64,000 bases of DNA, from contig CAVSSK010000030.1 in the NCBI GenBank assembly GCA_963730395.1, forward strand, positions 1-64,000, written 5' to 3'. Position numbers and translations under genes: made by a program. This stretch comes from Bog-473 sp963730395. GTDB taxonomy: Bacteria; Actinomycetota; Acidimicrobiia; Acidimicrobiales; RAAP-2. The notes below the pieces were generated by a model. The model saw only the letters and a program-made list of their open reading frames with translations. It was not told the origin of the DNA and searched no databases. Below are positions 37,798 to 48,484 of this stretch, piece after piece (within the stretch, counting starts at the first letter, position 1; the number at the start of each line of letters is the position of its first letter).

Positions 37798-38760
37798 ATG
37801 CCCGCAGTGACCGTCCCCGACAACTTGGTCCTTCCGCGCATCGAGGTGCCCAGCCCGACCACCATCCGCCCCGTGAAGAGCGTGTCCGACGCACCCGCCG
37901 GCTATGAGGGCGAGGGCTTCCCGGTGCGCCGCGCCTTCGCGGGCGTGCCGATCGCGGACCTCGACCCCTTCATCCACATGGACCAGATGGGTGAGGTGGA
38001 GTACGCCCCGGGCGAGCCCAAGGGCACCGCCTGGCACCCGCACCGCGGCTTCGAGACCGTCACCTACATGATCGACGGCACGTTCCAGCACCAGGACTCC
38101 ATCGGTGGCGGCGGCCTGATCACCAACGGCTCGACCCAGTGGATGACGGCGGGGTCGGGGATCCTGCACATCGAGCGGCCGCCCGACCAGCTCGTGGCCA
38201 GCGGCGGCCTGTTCCACGGGATTCAGCTCTGGGTGAACCTGCCGGCCGCGGACAAGATGATCGACCCGCGCTACCAGGACCTCGAGGCGGGCCACGTCGT
38301 GCTGCTGACTTCACCCGACGGTGGCGCCCTCGTGCGGGTCATCGCCGGCGACGTGGCCGGGCACAGTGGGCCCGGCTCCACGCACACCCCGATCTCCCTG
38401 GTGCATGCCACGGTGCAGCCCGGGGCGGAGCTCGTGCTCCCCTGGCCGTCCGAGTTCAACGCGCTCGTGTACGCCCTCTCGGGCAGCGGCACGATCGGCG
38501 CCGACGCCAGGCCGTTCGGCACCGGACAGCTGGTCGTCCACGGAGCCGGCGACGCGCTGGTGCTGCGGGCCGGCACCGCGCAGGAGTCGCGACACCCGGG
38601 TCTCGACGTGCTGATCCTCGGTGGGCGACCCATCCGCGAGCCCGTGTTCGCCCACGGCCCCTTCGTCATGAACACCCGCGACGAGATCATGCAGGCGTTC
38701 CGTGACTTCGAGGCGGGCAAGCTCGGCACGGTGCCGGCCGACCACATCGGTAACGCATGA
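37798..38760 (+). CDS. pirin-family cupin protein
   Basis: 320 residues, intact. The N-terminal cupin carries the metal ligands in WHPHRGFETVTYMIDG (H-x-H and Glu) and WMTAGSGILHIERP. A second cupin half has THTPISLVHATVQPGAELVL and FVMNTRDEIMQAFRDFEAGK, the pirin C-terminal helix. Some pirins are quercetin dioxygenases, others regulators. The stop overlaps the next start (ATGA, 38757-38760), so it is co-translated with the SDR. Confidence 0.9.
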   Translation: MPAVTVPDNLVLPRIEVPSPTTIRPVKSVSDAPAGYEGEGFPVRRAFAGVPIADLDPFIHMDQMGEVEYAPGEPKGTAWHPHRGFETVTYMIDGTFQHQDSIGGGGLITNGSTQWMTAGSGILHIERPPDQLVASGGLFHGIQLWVNLPAADKMIDPRYQDLEAGHVVLLTSPDGGALVRVIAGDVAGHSGPGSTHTPISLVHATVQPGAELVLPWPSEFNALVYALSGSGTIGADARPFGTGQLVVHGAGDALVLRAGTAQESRHPGLDVLILGGRPIREPVFAHGPFVMNTRDEIMQAFRDFEAGKLGTVPADHIGNA

Positions 38761-39728
38761 GCCGGATCCCGGGCGGCGAGGCCACGGGGAGCGCCACCTG
38801 GAGCGCCGGGGACATCGGCGAGCTGACGGGACGGGTGGCGCTCGTCACCGGGGCCAACAGCGGCATCGGCTACGAGACGGCCAAGGCGCTGGCCGACCAC
38901 GGGGCGCATGTCGTCCTGGCCTGCCGGAACGACGAGAAGGCGCGCCAGGCGCGCGACAAGATGGAGAGCGAGCTGGACCGCTGCAGCCTCGAGCTCCTGC
39001 ACCTCGACCTGGCCGACCTGGTCTCGGTGCGCCGCGCTGCGGAGGCCGTGCTCTCGGTGCACGCGCGCCTCGACCTCCTGGTCAACAACGCAGGCGTGAT
39101 GGGCACCCCGTACCGGCTCACCGCGGACGGGTTCGAGCTGCAGATGGGTACCAACCACTTCGGCCACTTCGCACTCACCGGCCTGTTGCTCGACCGGATC
39201 CTCACCACCGAGCGCTCGCGCGTCGTCACCGTCAGCTCGAACCTGCACCGCGCCGGCAGGCTGCGATCCGCTGACGCGGCGGGCGTCGGGACACGCAACA
39301 CCTGGGTGGCCTATGGCTCCTCGAAGTTGGCCAACCTGCTCTTCACCGCGGAGCTCAGCCGGCGCCTCGGTGCGGCGGGTCTCCCGACACTCGCCGTGGC
39401 GGCGCACCCCGGGTGGACGCGCAGCAACCTCGCGGGCAACGGCGCCGCACTCGGGGGCAGCCGGGTTCGGCGCAAGCTCGGGCGGGCCGCCGGGACGACG
39501 CTCGGGCAGTCCACGGCGGCGGGCGCCCTGCCCGTCCTGTGCGCCGCGACCTCGGGTGCCATCCGGTCGGGGCAGTACATCGGGCCGGCGCACCTCCTCG
39601 AGCTCTTCGGCCCGCCGCGAGTGGCGCGACGGTCACGCCGCGCCCGGGACACGACAGCGGCGGCCGCTCTGTGGCTGGCGTCCGAGGAGCTCACCGGGGT
39701 GCGCTACTCGGTCGGCGCCCCCGTCTGA
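38757..39728 (+). CDS. SDR-family oxidoreductase, retinol-dehydrogenase-like
   Basis: 323 residues. VALVTGANSGIGYETAKALA is the cofactor loop; LACRNDEKARQARDKME suggests NADP preference; LLHLDLADLVSV, LVNNAGVMGTPY, NHFGHFALTGLLLD, VSSNLH and YGSSKLANLLFTAELSRRL (Tyr-x-x-x-Lys) follow. The C-terminus is longer than in minimal SDRs and resembles WW-oxidoreductase/retinol dehydrogenase relatives. Co-translated with the pirin. Its end overlaps the convergent phosphoribosyltransferase by 25 bases. Confidence 0.9.
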   Translation: MSRIPGGEATGSATWSAGDIGELTGRVALVTGANSGIGYETAKALADHGAHVVLACRNDEKARQARDKMESELDRCSLELLHLDLADLVSVRRAAEAVLSVHARLDLLVNNAGVMGTPYRLTADGFELQMGTNHFGHFALTGLLLDRILTTERSRVVTVSSNLHRAGRLRSADAAGVGTRNTWVAYGSSKLANLLFTAELSRRLGAAGLPTLAVAAHPGWTRSNLAGNGAALGGSRVRRKLGRAAGTTLGQSTAAGALPVLCAATSGAIRSGQYIGPAHLLELFGPPRVARRSRRARDTTAAAALWLASEELTGVRYSVGAPV

Positions 39729-40447
39729 ACGCAGCGACAGCAGAGGTCAGGCACGATTCGGCGGGCCAGCTCGACATCGCCGCCCCGCTGGTGGCGGTCG
39801 AGGAAGGCGTCGTGGACGGCTGAGCGGTCCGGCCGCAGGACGCGGCCGGCGACGACGATCACCACCGAGCGCGCGCCCGCCCGCCGGAGCGCCGCCGCCG
39901 CGCTCTGGGCCCGGGCGCCACTGACGTAGGTGTCGTCGAGCAGCAGCGCCCTCCGTCCGGCCACGGTGGGCTCGAGGGCGCCGGGGACCCCGAAGGCACG
40001 GAGGTCGGGCCGCATGTGGCCGATGGGCGTCTCCGTGCGGCCCAGCAGTTCCGGCGACCAGTCGCCGAGCGGGGCGCAGGCGGACGCCAGGCCGTCCACG
40101 CCGGCGAGCGGCGACCCCGACGGGCGGGCCGTCGAGGGAACCGGCAGCACGAGGTCGGTCGGGCCGCCGGCCGCCGCGGCGAGGCAGCGGGCATGCGGGA
40201 ACAGGAAGCCGGCGAAGAGCGCGTGCACCATGGGCCCGAAGCGGTGGCGCGCCTCGCTGGCCGGCGACTCCTTGTACCCCAGCAGGACGGCGTAGAGGGG
40301 ACTGGGCAGCGGGCAGAGTCGTATCGAGAAGACGGGCGCGAGGGGGAGGCCGAGTCGGCGACCGACGACGCGGCAGGCGAAGCACACCCCGTGCGGCCCG
40401 GAGGGCCCGCAGCAGATGCGGCACACCCCTGGGCCCGGGGGCGGCAC
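39704..40447 (-). CDS. ComF-like phosphoribosyltransferase with zinc finger
   Basis: About 247 residues. Two Cys pairs at the N-terminus (VCRICCGPSG and VCFAC) form a zinc ribbon, as in ComF proteins. The PRPP-binding loop is RRALLLDDTYVSGARAQSAA. In ComF proteins this domain supports DNA uptake or is of unknown use; amidophosphoribosyl activity is unproven. I chose the GTG at 40447, which avoids overlap with the upstream thioesterase; the frame is open further upstream. The end QTGAPTE is at 39704. Confidence 0.75.
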   Translation of the reverse strand: MPPPGPGVCRICCGPSGPHGVCFACRVVGRRLGLPLAPVFSIRLCPLPSPLYAVLLGYKESPASEARHRFGPMVHALFAGFLFPHARCLAAAAGGPTDLVLPVPSTARPSGSPLAGVDGLASACAPLGDWSPELLGRTETPIGHMRPDLRAFGVPGALEPTVAGRRALLLDDTYVSGARAQSAAAALRRAGARSVVIVVAGRVLRPDRSAVHDAFLDRHQRGGDVELARRIVPDLCCRCVQTGAPTE

Positions 40448-40457
40448 ACGGTAGGGG

Positions 40458-40922
40458 TCAGCCGGCGGATGCCTGGTCGGGGTCGGAGTCCGGTCGATGC
40501 AGGAGAAAGGTCCCCGTCGCACGGCTCACCAGCACACCACCGTCATCGCGGAGCGAGGCCTCGCCGTAGGCCACCTGCTTCGCCATGCGGACGACCTCAC
40601 CGCGCAGTGCGTAGCCGTCACCCTTCAGGGCAGGCCGCATGCACTCGGTCTTCATCTCGAGCGTGCCCCGGGTGCGGGCCTTGCCCGGGAGGGCGGCGTT
40701 GATCGCAAAATTCATGGCGGCATCGAGCAGGAGGGAGTGGATGCCCGCCTGGGTGACGCCGTGCGGGTTGCACGCCAGGTCGGTTGGCGTGAACGTCCCG
40801 CTCACCCAGCCCAGGTCCTCGCCGTCCACCCCGTAGGCGGTGAACGCGCCGCCGACGAGGTCGATGACGGGCATCCCCCCGTCACCCAGCCAACGGTCCA
40901 TGTCCTTGCCGGTGCGGGCCAT
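40458..40922 (-). CDS. PaaI-family hotdog thioesterase
   Basis: 154 residues, intact. The hotdog signature is LACNPHGVTQAGIHSLLLDA (N-P-H-G then the long helix) and TLEMKTECMRPALKGDGYAL; the end VLVSRATGTFLLHRPD is the last strand. It would hydrolyse acyl-CoA or acyl-ACP thioesters, perhaps aromatic ones. It is divergent from the thiolase gene with about 130 bases between, a plausible shared control region for CoA metabolism. Confidence 0.85.
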   Translation of the reverse strand: MARTGKDMDRWLGDGGMPVIDLVGGAFTAYGVDGEDLGWVSGTFTPTDLACNPHGVTQAGIHSLLLDAAMNFAINAALPGKARTRGTLEMKTECMRPALKGDGYALRGEVVRMAKQVAYGEASLRDDGGVLVSRATGTFLLHRPDSDPDQASAG

Positions 40923-41053
40923 CGGGGGCAGACCCTACCGAATGCCTGCCGCAACACCGGGCGCCAGATGGCCGTCCGGGCAGGCCCGGGTAGGATGTCC
41001 GGCGTTCTGAGACCGACGTGGCGCCGAACGCCCGCCGGGAGTGAGGAGACACC

Positions 41054-42241
41054 ATGACCACCGCAGTCATCGTCGACGCCGTCCGGACAGCCGGCGGCAA
41101 GCGCAACGGCAAGCTCCGCAACTGGCACGCCGTGGACCTGGCCTCCGAGGCCCTGAAGGCGGTGGCCGAGCGGAACAAGCTGGACCCCGCCCTGGTGGAC
41201 GACGTGATCATGGGCTGCGTCATGCAGGTCTCCGAGCAGTCGCTCAACGTGGCCCGCAATGCCGTGCTGGCGGCGGGCTGGCCCGAGTCGGTGCCGGCGA
41301 CGTCCATCGACCGCCAGTGTGGATCCTCGCAGCAGGCGCTGCACTTCGCCGCCCAGGGCGTCATGGCCGGCGCCTACGACATCGTCGTCGCCGCCGGTGT
41401 GGAGTCCATGACGCGGACCCCCATGGGCTCCTCGGTGGTGCGCGACTTCGGCTTCCCCTTCGGGCCGCGCATGATGGCCCGCTACGCGGACGAGGCGGGG
41501 CACAGCCAGCTGAAGGGCCAGGGCATCGGGGCGGAGATGATCGCCGACCAGTGGGAGATCTCGCGTGAGGACCTCGACGCCTTCTCGGTGCAGAGCCACC
41601 AGCGCGCCGCCCGGGCCACGGCCGAGGGCCGCTTCGAGAACGAGATCGTGCCCGTTGTCGTCCGCGACGACGAGGGCAAGGACACCGACGACATCTTCGC
41701 CAGTGACGAGGGCATCCGCCCGGATTCCTCCCTGGAGTCGCTCGCCAAACTCAAGCCCGCCTTCAAGGAGGACGGGAAGGTCACGGCCGGGAACTCGTCG
41801 CAGATCACCGACGGCGCCTCCGCCGTGCTGATCATGAGCGAGGAGAAGGCGAACGCCCTCGGGCTGCGGCCCCGCGCCCGCTTCCACGCCTTTGCGCTGG
41901 CCGGAGTCGACCCGGTCACGATGCTGACGGGGCCGATCCCCGCCACGACGAACGTCCTGGAGCGGGCCAAGCTCACGCTCGACGACATCGACGCGGTGGA
42001 GATCAACGAGGCCTTCGCCTCCGTGGTGTTGGCCTGGGAGAAGGAGCACCACCCCAACATGGAGATCGTGAACCCGAACGGTGGCGCCATCGCCCTCGGC
42101 CACCCGCTGGGTGCCTCCGGCGGCAAGCTGATGGCCACGCTCCTCAACGAGCTCGAGCGCACGAACGGCCGTTACGGGCTGCTCACCATGTGCGAGGGCG
42201 GTGGGCTGGCCAACGCCACCGTCATCGAGCGGCTGGGCTGA
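41054..42241 (+). CDS. acetyl-CoA acetyltransferase (thiolase)
   Basis: 395 residues, intact. The nucleophile is Cys89 in SIDRQCGSSQQALHFAAQG; the other catalytic motifs are NEAFA, GHPLGASGGK (His) and CEGGGLANATVIERLG (second Cys). It performs thiolytic cleavage or condensation of acyl-CoA; the sequence fits the degradative or steroid-type subgroup as well as acetoacetyl-CoA formation. GAGGAG precedes the ATG. Next to a PaaI thioesterase, which suits acyl-CoA turnover. Confidence 0.93.
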   Translation: MTTAVIVDAVRTAGGKRNGKLRNWHAVDLASEALKAVAERNKLDPALVDDVIMGCVMQVSEQSLNVARNAVLAAGWPESVPATSIDRQCGSSQQALHFAAQGVMAGAYDIVVAAGVESMTRTPMGSSVVRDFGFPFGPRMMARYADEAGHSQLKGQGIGAEMIADQWEISREDLDAFSVQSHQRAARATAEGRFENEIVPVVVRDDEGKDTDDIFASDEGIRPDSSLESLAKLKPAFKEDGKVTAGNSSQITDGASAVLIMSEEKANALGLRPRARFHAFALAGVDPVTMLTGPIPATTNVLERAKLTLDDIDAVEINEAFASVVLAWEKEHHPNMEIVNPNGGAIALGHPLGASGGKLMATLLNELERTNGRYGLLTMCEGGGLANATVIERLG

Positions 42242-42254
42242 CGCCGCCGCGCGG

Positions 42255-42569
42255 TCAGTGGTATCTGGTCGCGAGCAGGAAACCAGCGAAGATCATCACC
42301 AGGCCGGCCACCAGACCCCACGGCGAGCCGTGGGCCATGAACGGCAGGTGGGCCAGGTAGTTCACCGTGATGACGGCGACGCCGCCGATGAGCAGCACCA
42401 GGATGAGCGCGCCAAACCACGGCGGGCTGTGGCGCACGCTCTTGGGGATCGGTGCCGTGTAGCGCCCGCTCTCCTCGGCTGTCTTGTAGCGGCCGACCTT
42501 GGAGGCGCGACCGGTCGCCGACTTGCCCTTGCGGGAGGCGCCCCCGGGGCCCTTGGTGCTGGTTGCCAC
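42255..42569 (-). CDS. crgA: cell division protein CrgA
   Basis: 104 residues from GTG 42569. A basic Gly/Lys-rich head (KGPGGASRKGKSATGRASKV) is followed by a conserved linker with VRHSPPWFGALILVLLIGGV, the first span. A second span, WGLVAGLVMIFAGFLLATRY, ends at the C-terminus. This is the CrgA layout; in actinobacteria CrgA joins FtsZ and wall synthesis at the septum. It is usually found beside trpG and pknB, as here, and the head is somewhat longer than in mycobacteria. Confidence 0.85.
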   Translation of the reverse strand: MATSTKGPGGASRKGKSATGRASKVGRYKTAEESGRYTAPIPKSVRHSPPWFGALILVLLIGGVAVITVNYLAHLPFMAHGSPWGLVAGLVMIFAGFLLATRYH

Positions 42570-42630
42570 GGGGCAGAGGTTAGCCACCTCGGGCGGGAGC
42601 TCCGGGGCGGACGGGTACGATCGACGCCCC

Positions 42631-43233
42631 ATGGGACCGCGGGTGCTCGTCGTCGACAATTACGACTCCTTCGTCTACAACCTGGTCCAGGAGCTCGGTG
42701 AGCTCGGCGCGGAGCCCGTGGTGTTCCGCAACGACGCCATCGACGTCGCGGGCATCCGGGCGGAGCGTCCCGACGCCGTCCTGATCTCGCCCGGACCGGG
42801 GCGGCCCGAGGATGGCGGGGTGAGCCTGGAGGCCATCACGAGCCTGGCCGGGGAGATCCCCCTCCTCGGCGTCTGCCTCGGTCACCAGTGCATCGGCCAG
42901 GCCTACGGGGGCGAGGTCGTCGCCGCCCCGCACCTGATGCACGGCAAGACCTCGGAGATCCACCACGACGGGCAGGGCATCTTCGCCGGGCTCCCCAACC
43001 CGTTCGTGGCCACCCGCTACCACTCGCTCGTGGTGTCGCCCGACTCGGTTCCCGACGACCTCGTGGTGACCGCCACCTCGACCGACGGGGTCGTCATGGG
43101 CCTGCGCCACCGCTCGCTGCCGGTCGTCGGGGTGCAGTTCCACCCCGAGTCGGTCCTGACCGCGTCGGGCCCCGCGCTGCTCGCCAATTTCCTGAGGCAG
43201 CTCGAGGCTGCTCCCCAGACCGCCCCCGCCTGA
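42631..43233 (+). CDS. anthranilate/aminodeoxychorismate synthase glutamine amidotransferase subunit
   Basis: 200 residues, intact. Class I amidotransferase: VLVVDNYDSFVYNLVQELGE, ISPGPGRPEDGG, the nucleophile in LLGVCLGHQCIGQAYGG and the His-Glu of GVQFHPESVLT. It releases ammonia from glutamine for TrpE or PabB; no partner lies nearby, so the same protein may serve both. In mycobacteria the equivalent gene (trpG/pabA) stands beside pknB, matching this context. It is convergent with pknB, only 4 bases apart. Confidence 0.92.
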   Translation: MGPRVLVVDNYDSFVYNLVQELGELGAEPVVFRNDAIDVAGIRAERPDAVLISPGPGRPEDGGVSLEAITSLAGEIPLLGVCLGHQCIGQAYGGEVVAAPHLMHGKTSEIHHDGQGIFAGLPNPFVATRYHSLVVSPDSVPDDLVVTATSTDGVVMGLRHRSLPVVGVQFHPESVLTASGPALLANFLRQLEAAPQTAPA

Positions 43234-43237
43234 GCCT

Positions 43238-45220
43238 TCAGCCCCCGTGCCGGCGCGTGGCGTGCGAGGGCGTCGACGTGGTGGTCGTCGTCGTCGACGA
43301 CGTCGGCGTCGAGGTCGAGGTGGTCGTCGTGGCGGTCGACTGGCAGACCGAGATCGTCACCGTGCTGCCGTTGGACACCTGGGTGTTGGCAGCGGGGTTC
43401 TGGCTGTCGACGTTGCCCGAGGTGGCCCCGTTGGGGCAGGTGGTGTCGGTGGTCGTGTTGGCAACGAGACCGGCGCCGGAGATGGCGGACACTGCCGCGC
43501 CCTGCGACTGGCCCACCACGTTGGGCACCGAGACGCAGCTGCCGTTCGAGACGACCAGGTTGACCGGCGTGTTGGGCGGGACGGTTGTGCCAGCGGCGGG
43601 GCTCTGGCCCGACACGAGCCCTGTGGCGTACTGGTTCGAGCACGCGTTGCTCTGCCCACCGGGGTTGAGACCGGCCTGGGTGAGGGCGGAGCCGGCCGAA
43701 GCCGGGGACTGGCCGACCACACTCGGCACCGACACCGACGACTGGGTTCCCGACACGGTGAGCACCACCGGGACCGTGGCCTTCACCTTGGCGCCACCGG
43801 CGGGGTTCTGATCGAGCACGGTGCCGACCGGCTGGTTGCTGGTCACGTTGTTGACCCTGTAGGTGAGGCCGGCACCCTGAATGAGGGCAATTGCGTTGGT
43901 GAGCTGCTTCCCCTTGACGGAGGGGACGGTGACGATGGGGATGTTCGGCCCGCCACTGACGACGAGGTTGACGGTGGAGTTCTTCGACACCGACGCGCCG
44001 GACGCCGGGTTGGTCGACAGGACGATGCCCCTGGGCTGCGTGCTGGTGCGGAAGGTGGTGGTCCCGACCGTCAGGTTGTCGTTCTTCAGCGTCTGGACGG
44101 CGACGGTCGACGTGTCCCCCACCACGTTGGGCACGGTGACGTTGCCACCGAGCACCGAGCGCAGGAGGAAGAAGGCGATCACGCCGAGGGCCACCAGCAA
44201 CAGGACGAGCAGGATGATCAGGCGACGCGTCCTCTTCTGACGTTCGAGCTCGTCACGGTCTGGTGACGGGGGAGCGCCGCCGTCGGCGGGGACGGCCATG
44301 GTGCGGCCGGTCGCCGCGGGGACCGCCTGGGTCACCCCGACCGCGGCCATCATGGAGGTGATGCCGGGATCGCCCGCCTCGACCGGGCGGCCGTCGGCGA
44401 AGCGGAGCAGGTCCGCCCGCAGCTCCTCGGCCGACCGGTAGCGGTCGTCGGGGAGTTTGGCCATCGCCTTCATGATCACGGCCTCGAGTGCCACCGGCAC
44501 CAGCGGGTTCGCCTCCCGGGGCAGCACGGGGGTATCGCGCACGTGCTTGGACGCCACCGCCACGGGCGAGTCACCCGTGAACGGCGGCTTGCCCACCGCC
44601 ATCTCGTAGAGGACGACACCGAGCGAGTAGATGTCGCTGCGGGAGTCGACACCCTTTCCCTCCGCCTGCTCGGGGGAGAAGTAGGCCGCCGTCCCCATGA
44701 CGGCGCCGGTCTGGGTGAGGCTCTCCTCGGTGTTGACGGCTCGCGCGATGCCGAAGTCCGTCACCTTGACGTCCCCGTCCGGTGTGATCAGCACGTTCCC
44801 CGGCTTGACGTCCCGGTGCACCACGCCGTGCCGGTGTGCGAAGGCCAGGGCGGCGGCCACCCCGGCACCGATCGTGGCGATCTGGTTCGGTGGCATTGGA
44901 GCCGGGTCGCGCAGGACGGCGGAGAGTGGGCGGCCGTCGATGTATTCCATGACGATGAAGTAGGAGCCGTCGTCCTCGCCCCAGTCGAAGACCGGCACGA
45001 TGTTGGGATGGGACAGGTTGGCGGCGGCCTGTGCCTCGCGGCGGAACCGCTCGACGAAGGTGCGGTCGACCGAGAGCTCGGGGAAGAGCACCTTGAGCGC
45101 GACCGGCCGGTCCAACTGGAGGTCCATGGCGCGATACACCTGTGCCATGCCGCCACGGGCGACCAGATGGGTCGCCTCGTAGCGGCCCGAATAGACGCGG
45201 GGCTTGTCAACCGGTTCCAT
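43238..45220 (-). CDS. pknB: Ser/Thr protein kinase PknB with four PASTA domains
   Basis: 660 residues, intact. The kinase domain (about 12-275) has ARGGMAQVYRAMD, the ATP Lys43 (VALKVL), HRDVKPGNVL with catalytic Asp137 and the DFG Asp155. A juxtamembrane linker leads to one span (333-354, IILLVLLLVALGVIAFFLL). Four PASTA domains (about 360-630; each with a VPxVxGxS/T-type opening) bind muropeptides or lipid II outside. A Thr/Ser-rich tail ends the protein. It phosphorylates division and wall-synthesis proteins; PstP, encoded upstream, reverses this. A 53-base gap separates the two. Confidence 0.95.
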   Translation of the reverse strand: MEPVDKPRVYSGRYEATHLVARGGMAQVYRAMDLQLDRPVALKVLFPELSVDRTFVERFRREAQAAANLSHPNIVPVFDWGEDDGSYFIVMEYIDGRPLSAVLRDPAPMPPNQIATIGAGVAAALAFAHRHGVVHRDVKPGNVLITPDGDVKVTDFGIARAVNTEESLTQTGAVMGTAAYFSPEQAEGKGVDSRSDIYSLGVVLYEMAVGKPPFTGDSPVAVASKHVRDTPVLPREANPLVPVALEAVIMKAMAKLPDDRYRSAEELRADLLRFADGRPVEAGDPGITSMMAAVGVTQAVPAATGRTMAVPADGGAPPSPDRDELERQKRTRRLIILLVLLLVALGVIAFFLLRSVLGGNVTVPNVVGDTSTVAVQTLKNDNLTVGTTTFRTSTQPRGIVLSTNPASGASVSKNSTVNLVVSGGPNIPIVTVPSVKGKQLTNAIALIQGAGLTYRVNNVTSNQPVGTVLDQNPAGGAKVKATVPVVLTVSGTQSSVSVPSVVGQSPASAGSALTQAGLNPGGQSNACSNQYATGLVSGQSPAAGTTVPPNTPVNLVVSNGSCVSVPNVVGQSQGAAVSAISGAGLVANTTTDTTCPNGATSGNVDSQNPAANTQVSNGSTVTISVCQSTATTTTSTSTPTSSTTTTTTSTPSHATRRHGG

Positions 45221-45273
45221 GGCGCCCTGAGCCTACGCTGGGCGCCTTCGGCGCCGGGGTACGTGCGCGCCGT

Positions 45274-46838
<1,565 letters not shown>

Positions 46839-46842
<4 letters not shown>

Positions 46843-47372
46843 CGCGAGACCTCGAAGACGGTGGAGCCGATCTGGAGCAGGTCCCCCTTGCCGAGGCGCA
46901 TCGCCTGCGTGATCTGCTCACGATTGACGAACGTGCCGTTGGTCGAGCCGAGGTCCTCGACCCAGAGCTGGTCGTTGCGCCGGAACAGGCGAGCGTGCAG
47001 CGTCGAGGCGTAGATGTCCTCGGGCATGGCCACGCCGCACCCGGGCGAGCGCCCGATGGTCAGCTCGTCATCGAGATCGTAGGTGCGACCGGCATGCGCG
47101 GGTGGCTCCACCACCCGCAGGTAGAGCTGGCGGCGTCGACTCTCCTTCGGGCGGTCGGGGGGGCGAGCGGCGGCACGCACCTGTCGCTTCTCCTGGCGCC
47201 GCTCGGAGCGAGACTTGCGGATGGTGGCGGGGCTCATCTCGACCCACACGGCGCGGATCACACGGAGGAAGAACAGGAAGATGAGCGCGATGACCCCCCA
47301 TTGCATGACCCGGAGCACGGCGTTCAGGTTCTGCGTGGCGACCAGGATCGCCAGCGCCTTCGGTTCCGTCAC
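46839..47372 (-). CDS. fhaB: FHA-domain protein FhaB/FipA
   Basis: 177 residues, intact. One N-terminal span (VMQWGVIALIFLFFLRVIRA), a basic linker, and a C-terminal FHA domain: LTIGRSPGCGVAMPEDIYAS with the phosphothreonine-binding GR...S, HARLFRR, DLGSTNGTFVN. It binds phospho-Thr on kinase partners at the membrane, as FhaB/FipA does at the septum. Starts and stops overlap fhaA and pstP by 4 bases each. Confidence 0.92.
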
Positions 47373-48025
47373 GACATTTCGAAGATGAGTCTCGTCGACC
47401 CGACGCTGACCTCGTCCCCGCTGGCGAGCAGCTGCTCTCGGACCGGGGTGCCGTTGACCCTGGTCCCGTTGGTGGATCCGAGATCGGTGACGAAGACGCC
47501 ATCGCCCTTCCGGCGCAGCTCGGCGTGCCGGCGGCTGACGTTGGAGTCGGCGAGGACGACCTCACACTCGGGGAGCCGGCCGATCACCAGGGCCTCCGAG
47601 CCGACGGTCACCCGCCTGCCGTCGGGCAGGACCAGCTCGGCCAGGAAGCCCCCGTCCTCGCTCTCGTGGACCTCGGCGGTGACGGTGAAGCGTCCGGGCT
47701 TGAGGTTGGAGCCCTCGAAGATCTCCACCTCGACGGGGCCGACGAACGAATAGCCCTCGATCCGGGCGTGCTCGCGAGCGGCGTCGGACAGCTCACGCGA
47801 CAGGGCGTCGATGAAGTTGGCGAAGCGGCTGACGTCGGACGGCGAGAGCGTGACCGCGAAGGCGTTGGGCGCGATGAGGCCACGCACCCCCACCCGCCGG
47901 TGCAGGTCCATCTCCCGCGTCAGCCTCCGACCGATTTCAACCGGCTGGAGGTTGCTTCGAAACGGCTTGGCCAACGTGCCCTCCACCAGACGCTCGAGGC
48001 GCTCCTCAAACTGCTGGAGTCCCAT
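47369..48025 (-). CDS. fhaA: DUF3662/FHA-domain protein FhaA
   Basis: 218 residues, intact. The N-terminal DUF3662 domain reads FEERLERLVEGTLAKPFRSN, LQPVEIGRRLTREMDLHRR and VVGVRGLIAPNAFAV-type strands. The FHA domain at the C-terminus has LVIGRLPECEVVLADSNVSR, HAELRRKGDGVFVTDLGSTN and GTRVNGTPV. It is short because the linker between domains is brief (mycobacterial FhaA is about 500 residues). First gene of the fhaA-fhaB-pstP-pknB run; transcription probably starts in the 136-base gap shared with tRNA-Leu. Confidence 0.92.
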   Translation of the reverse strand: MGLQQFEERLERLVEGTLAKPFRSNLQPVEIGRRLTREMDLHRRVGVRGLIAPNAFAVTLSPSDVSRFANFIDALSRELSDAAREHARIEGYSFVGPVEVEIFEGSNLKPGRFTVTAEVHESEDGGFLAELVLPDGRRVTVGSEALVIGRLPECEVVLADSNVSRRHAELRRKGDGVFVTDLGSTNGTRVNGTPVREQLLASGDEVSVGSTRLIFEMS

Positions 48026-48161
48026 GGTTCCCCAGAGATTACCGGTACGGTGCGATCGGCAGGGATTCGGCAGCCGTCTGACCTGGTCACCTGTGCCCCT
48101 AGATCCCCCCGAGGGCCGATCCTGGGCGGCCCGGCCAGCGACTACTGTTGTCCGGTCACCC

Positions 48162-48245
<84 letters not shown>

Positions 48246-48247
48246 CG

Positions 48248-48440
48248 CACACCCGCCTCGCCACGCGGGCTCCCGATTGAACTCAGGTACTCCCACCGAC
48301 ACAACCCAGGCTAATAGAGGCTCAGGGGGGTCCCTTGGGAGGGGAGCCAGGCACGAGCCTGGCCGGACTTGGGAGATTTGGGGCGCCCGCCGGCCCAACA
48401 ATCGCTCAGATACCCGCCAGAAGACCCGACTCGGCGATCT
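48248..48440 (+). repeat. direct repeat copy A, beside tRNA-Leu
   Basis: An imperfect copy of 49,743-49,914 starting 2 bases after the tRNA. Shared blocks include AGCCAGGCACGA, CGCTCAGATACCCGCCAGAA and ACTCGGCGAT. No gene is visible in it. Confidence 0.6.
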
Positions 48441-48484
48441 TGGGGACGCGCGCCCCACCGGCTTATCCAGTCGTCGATCTGCTG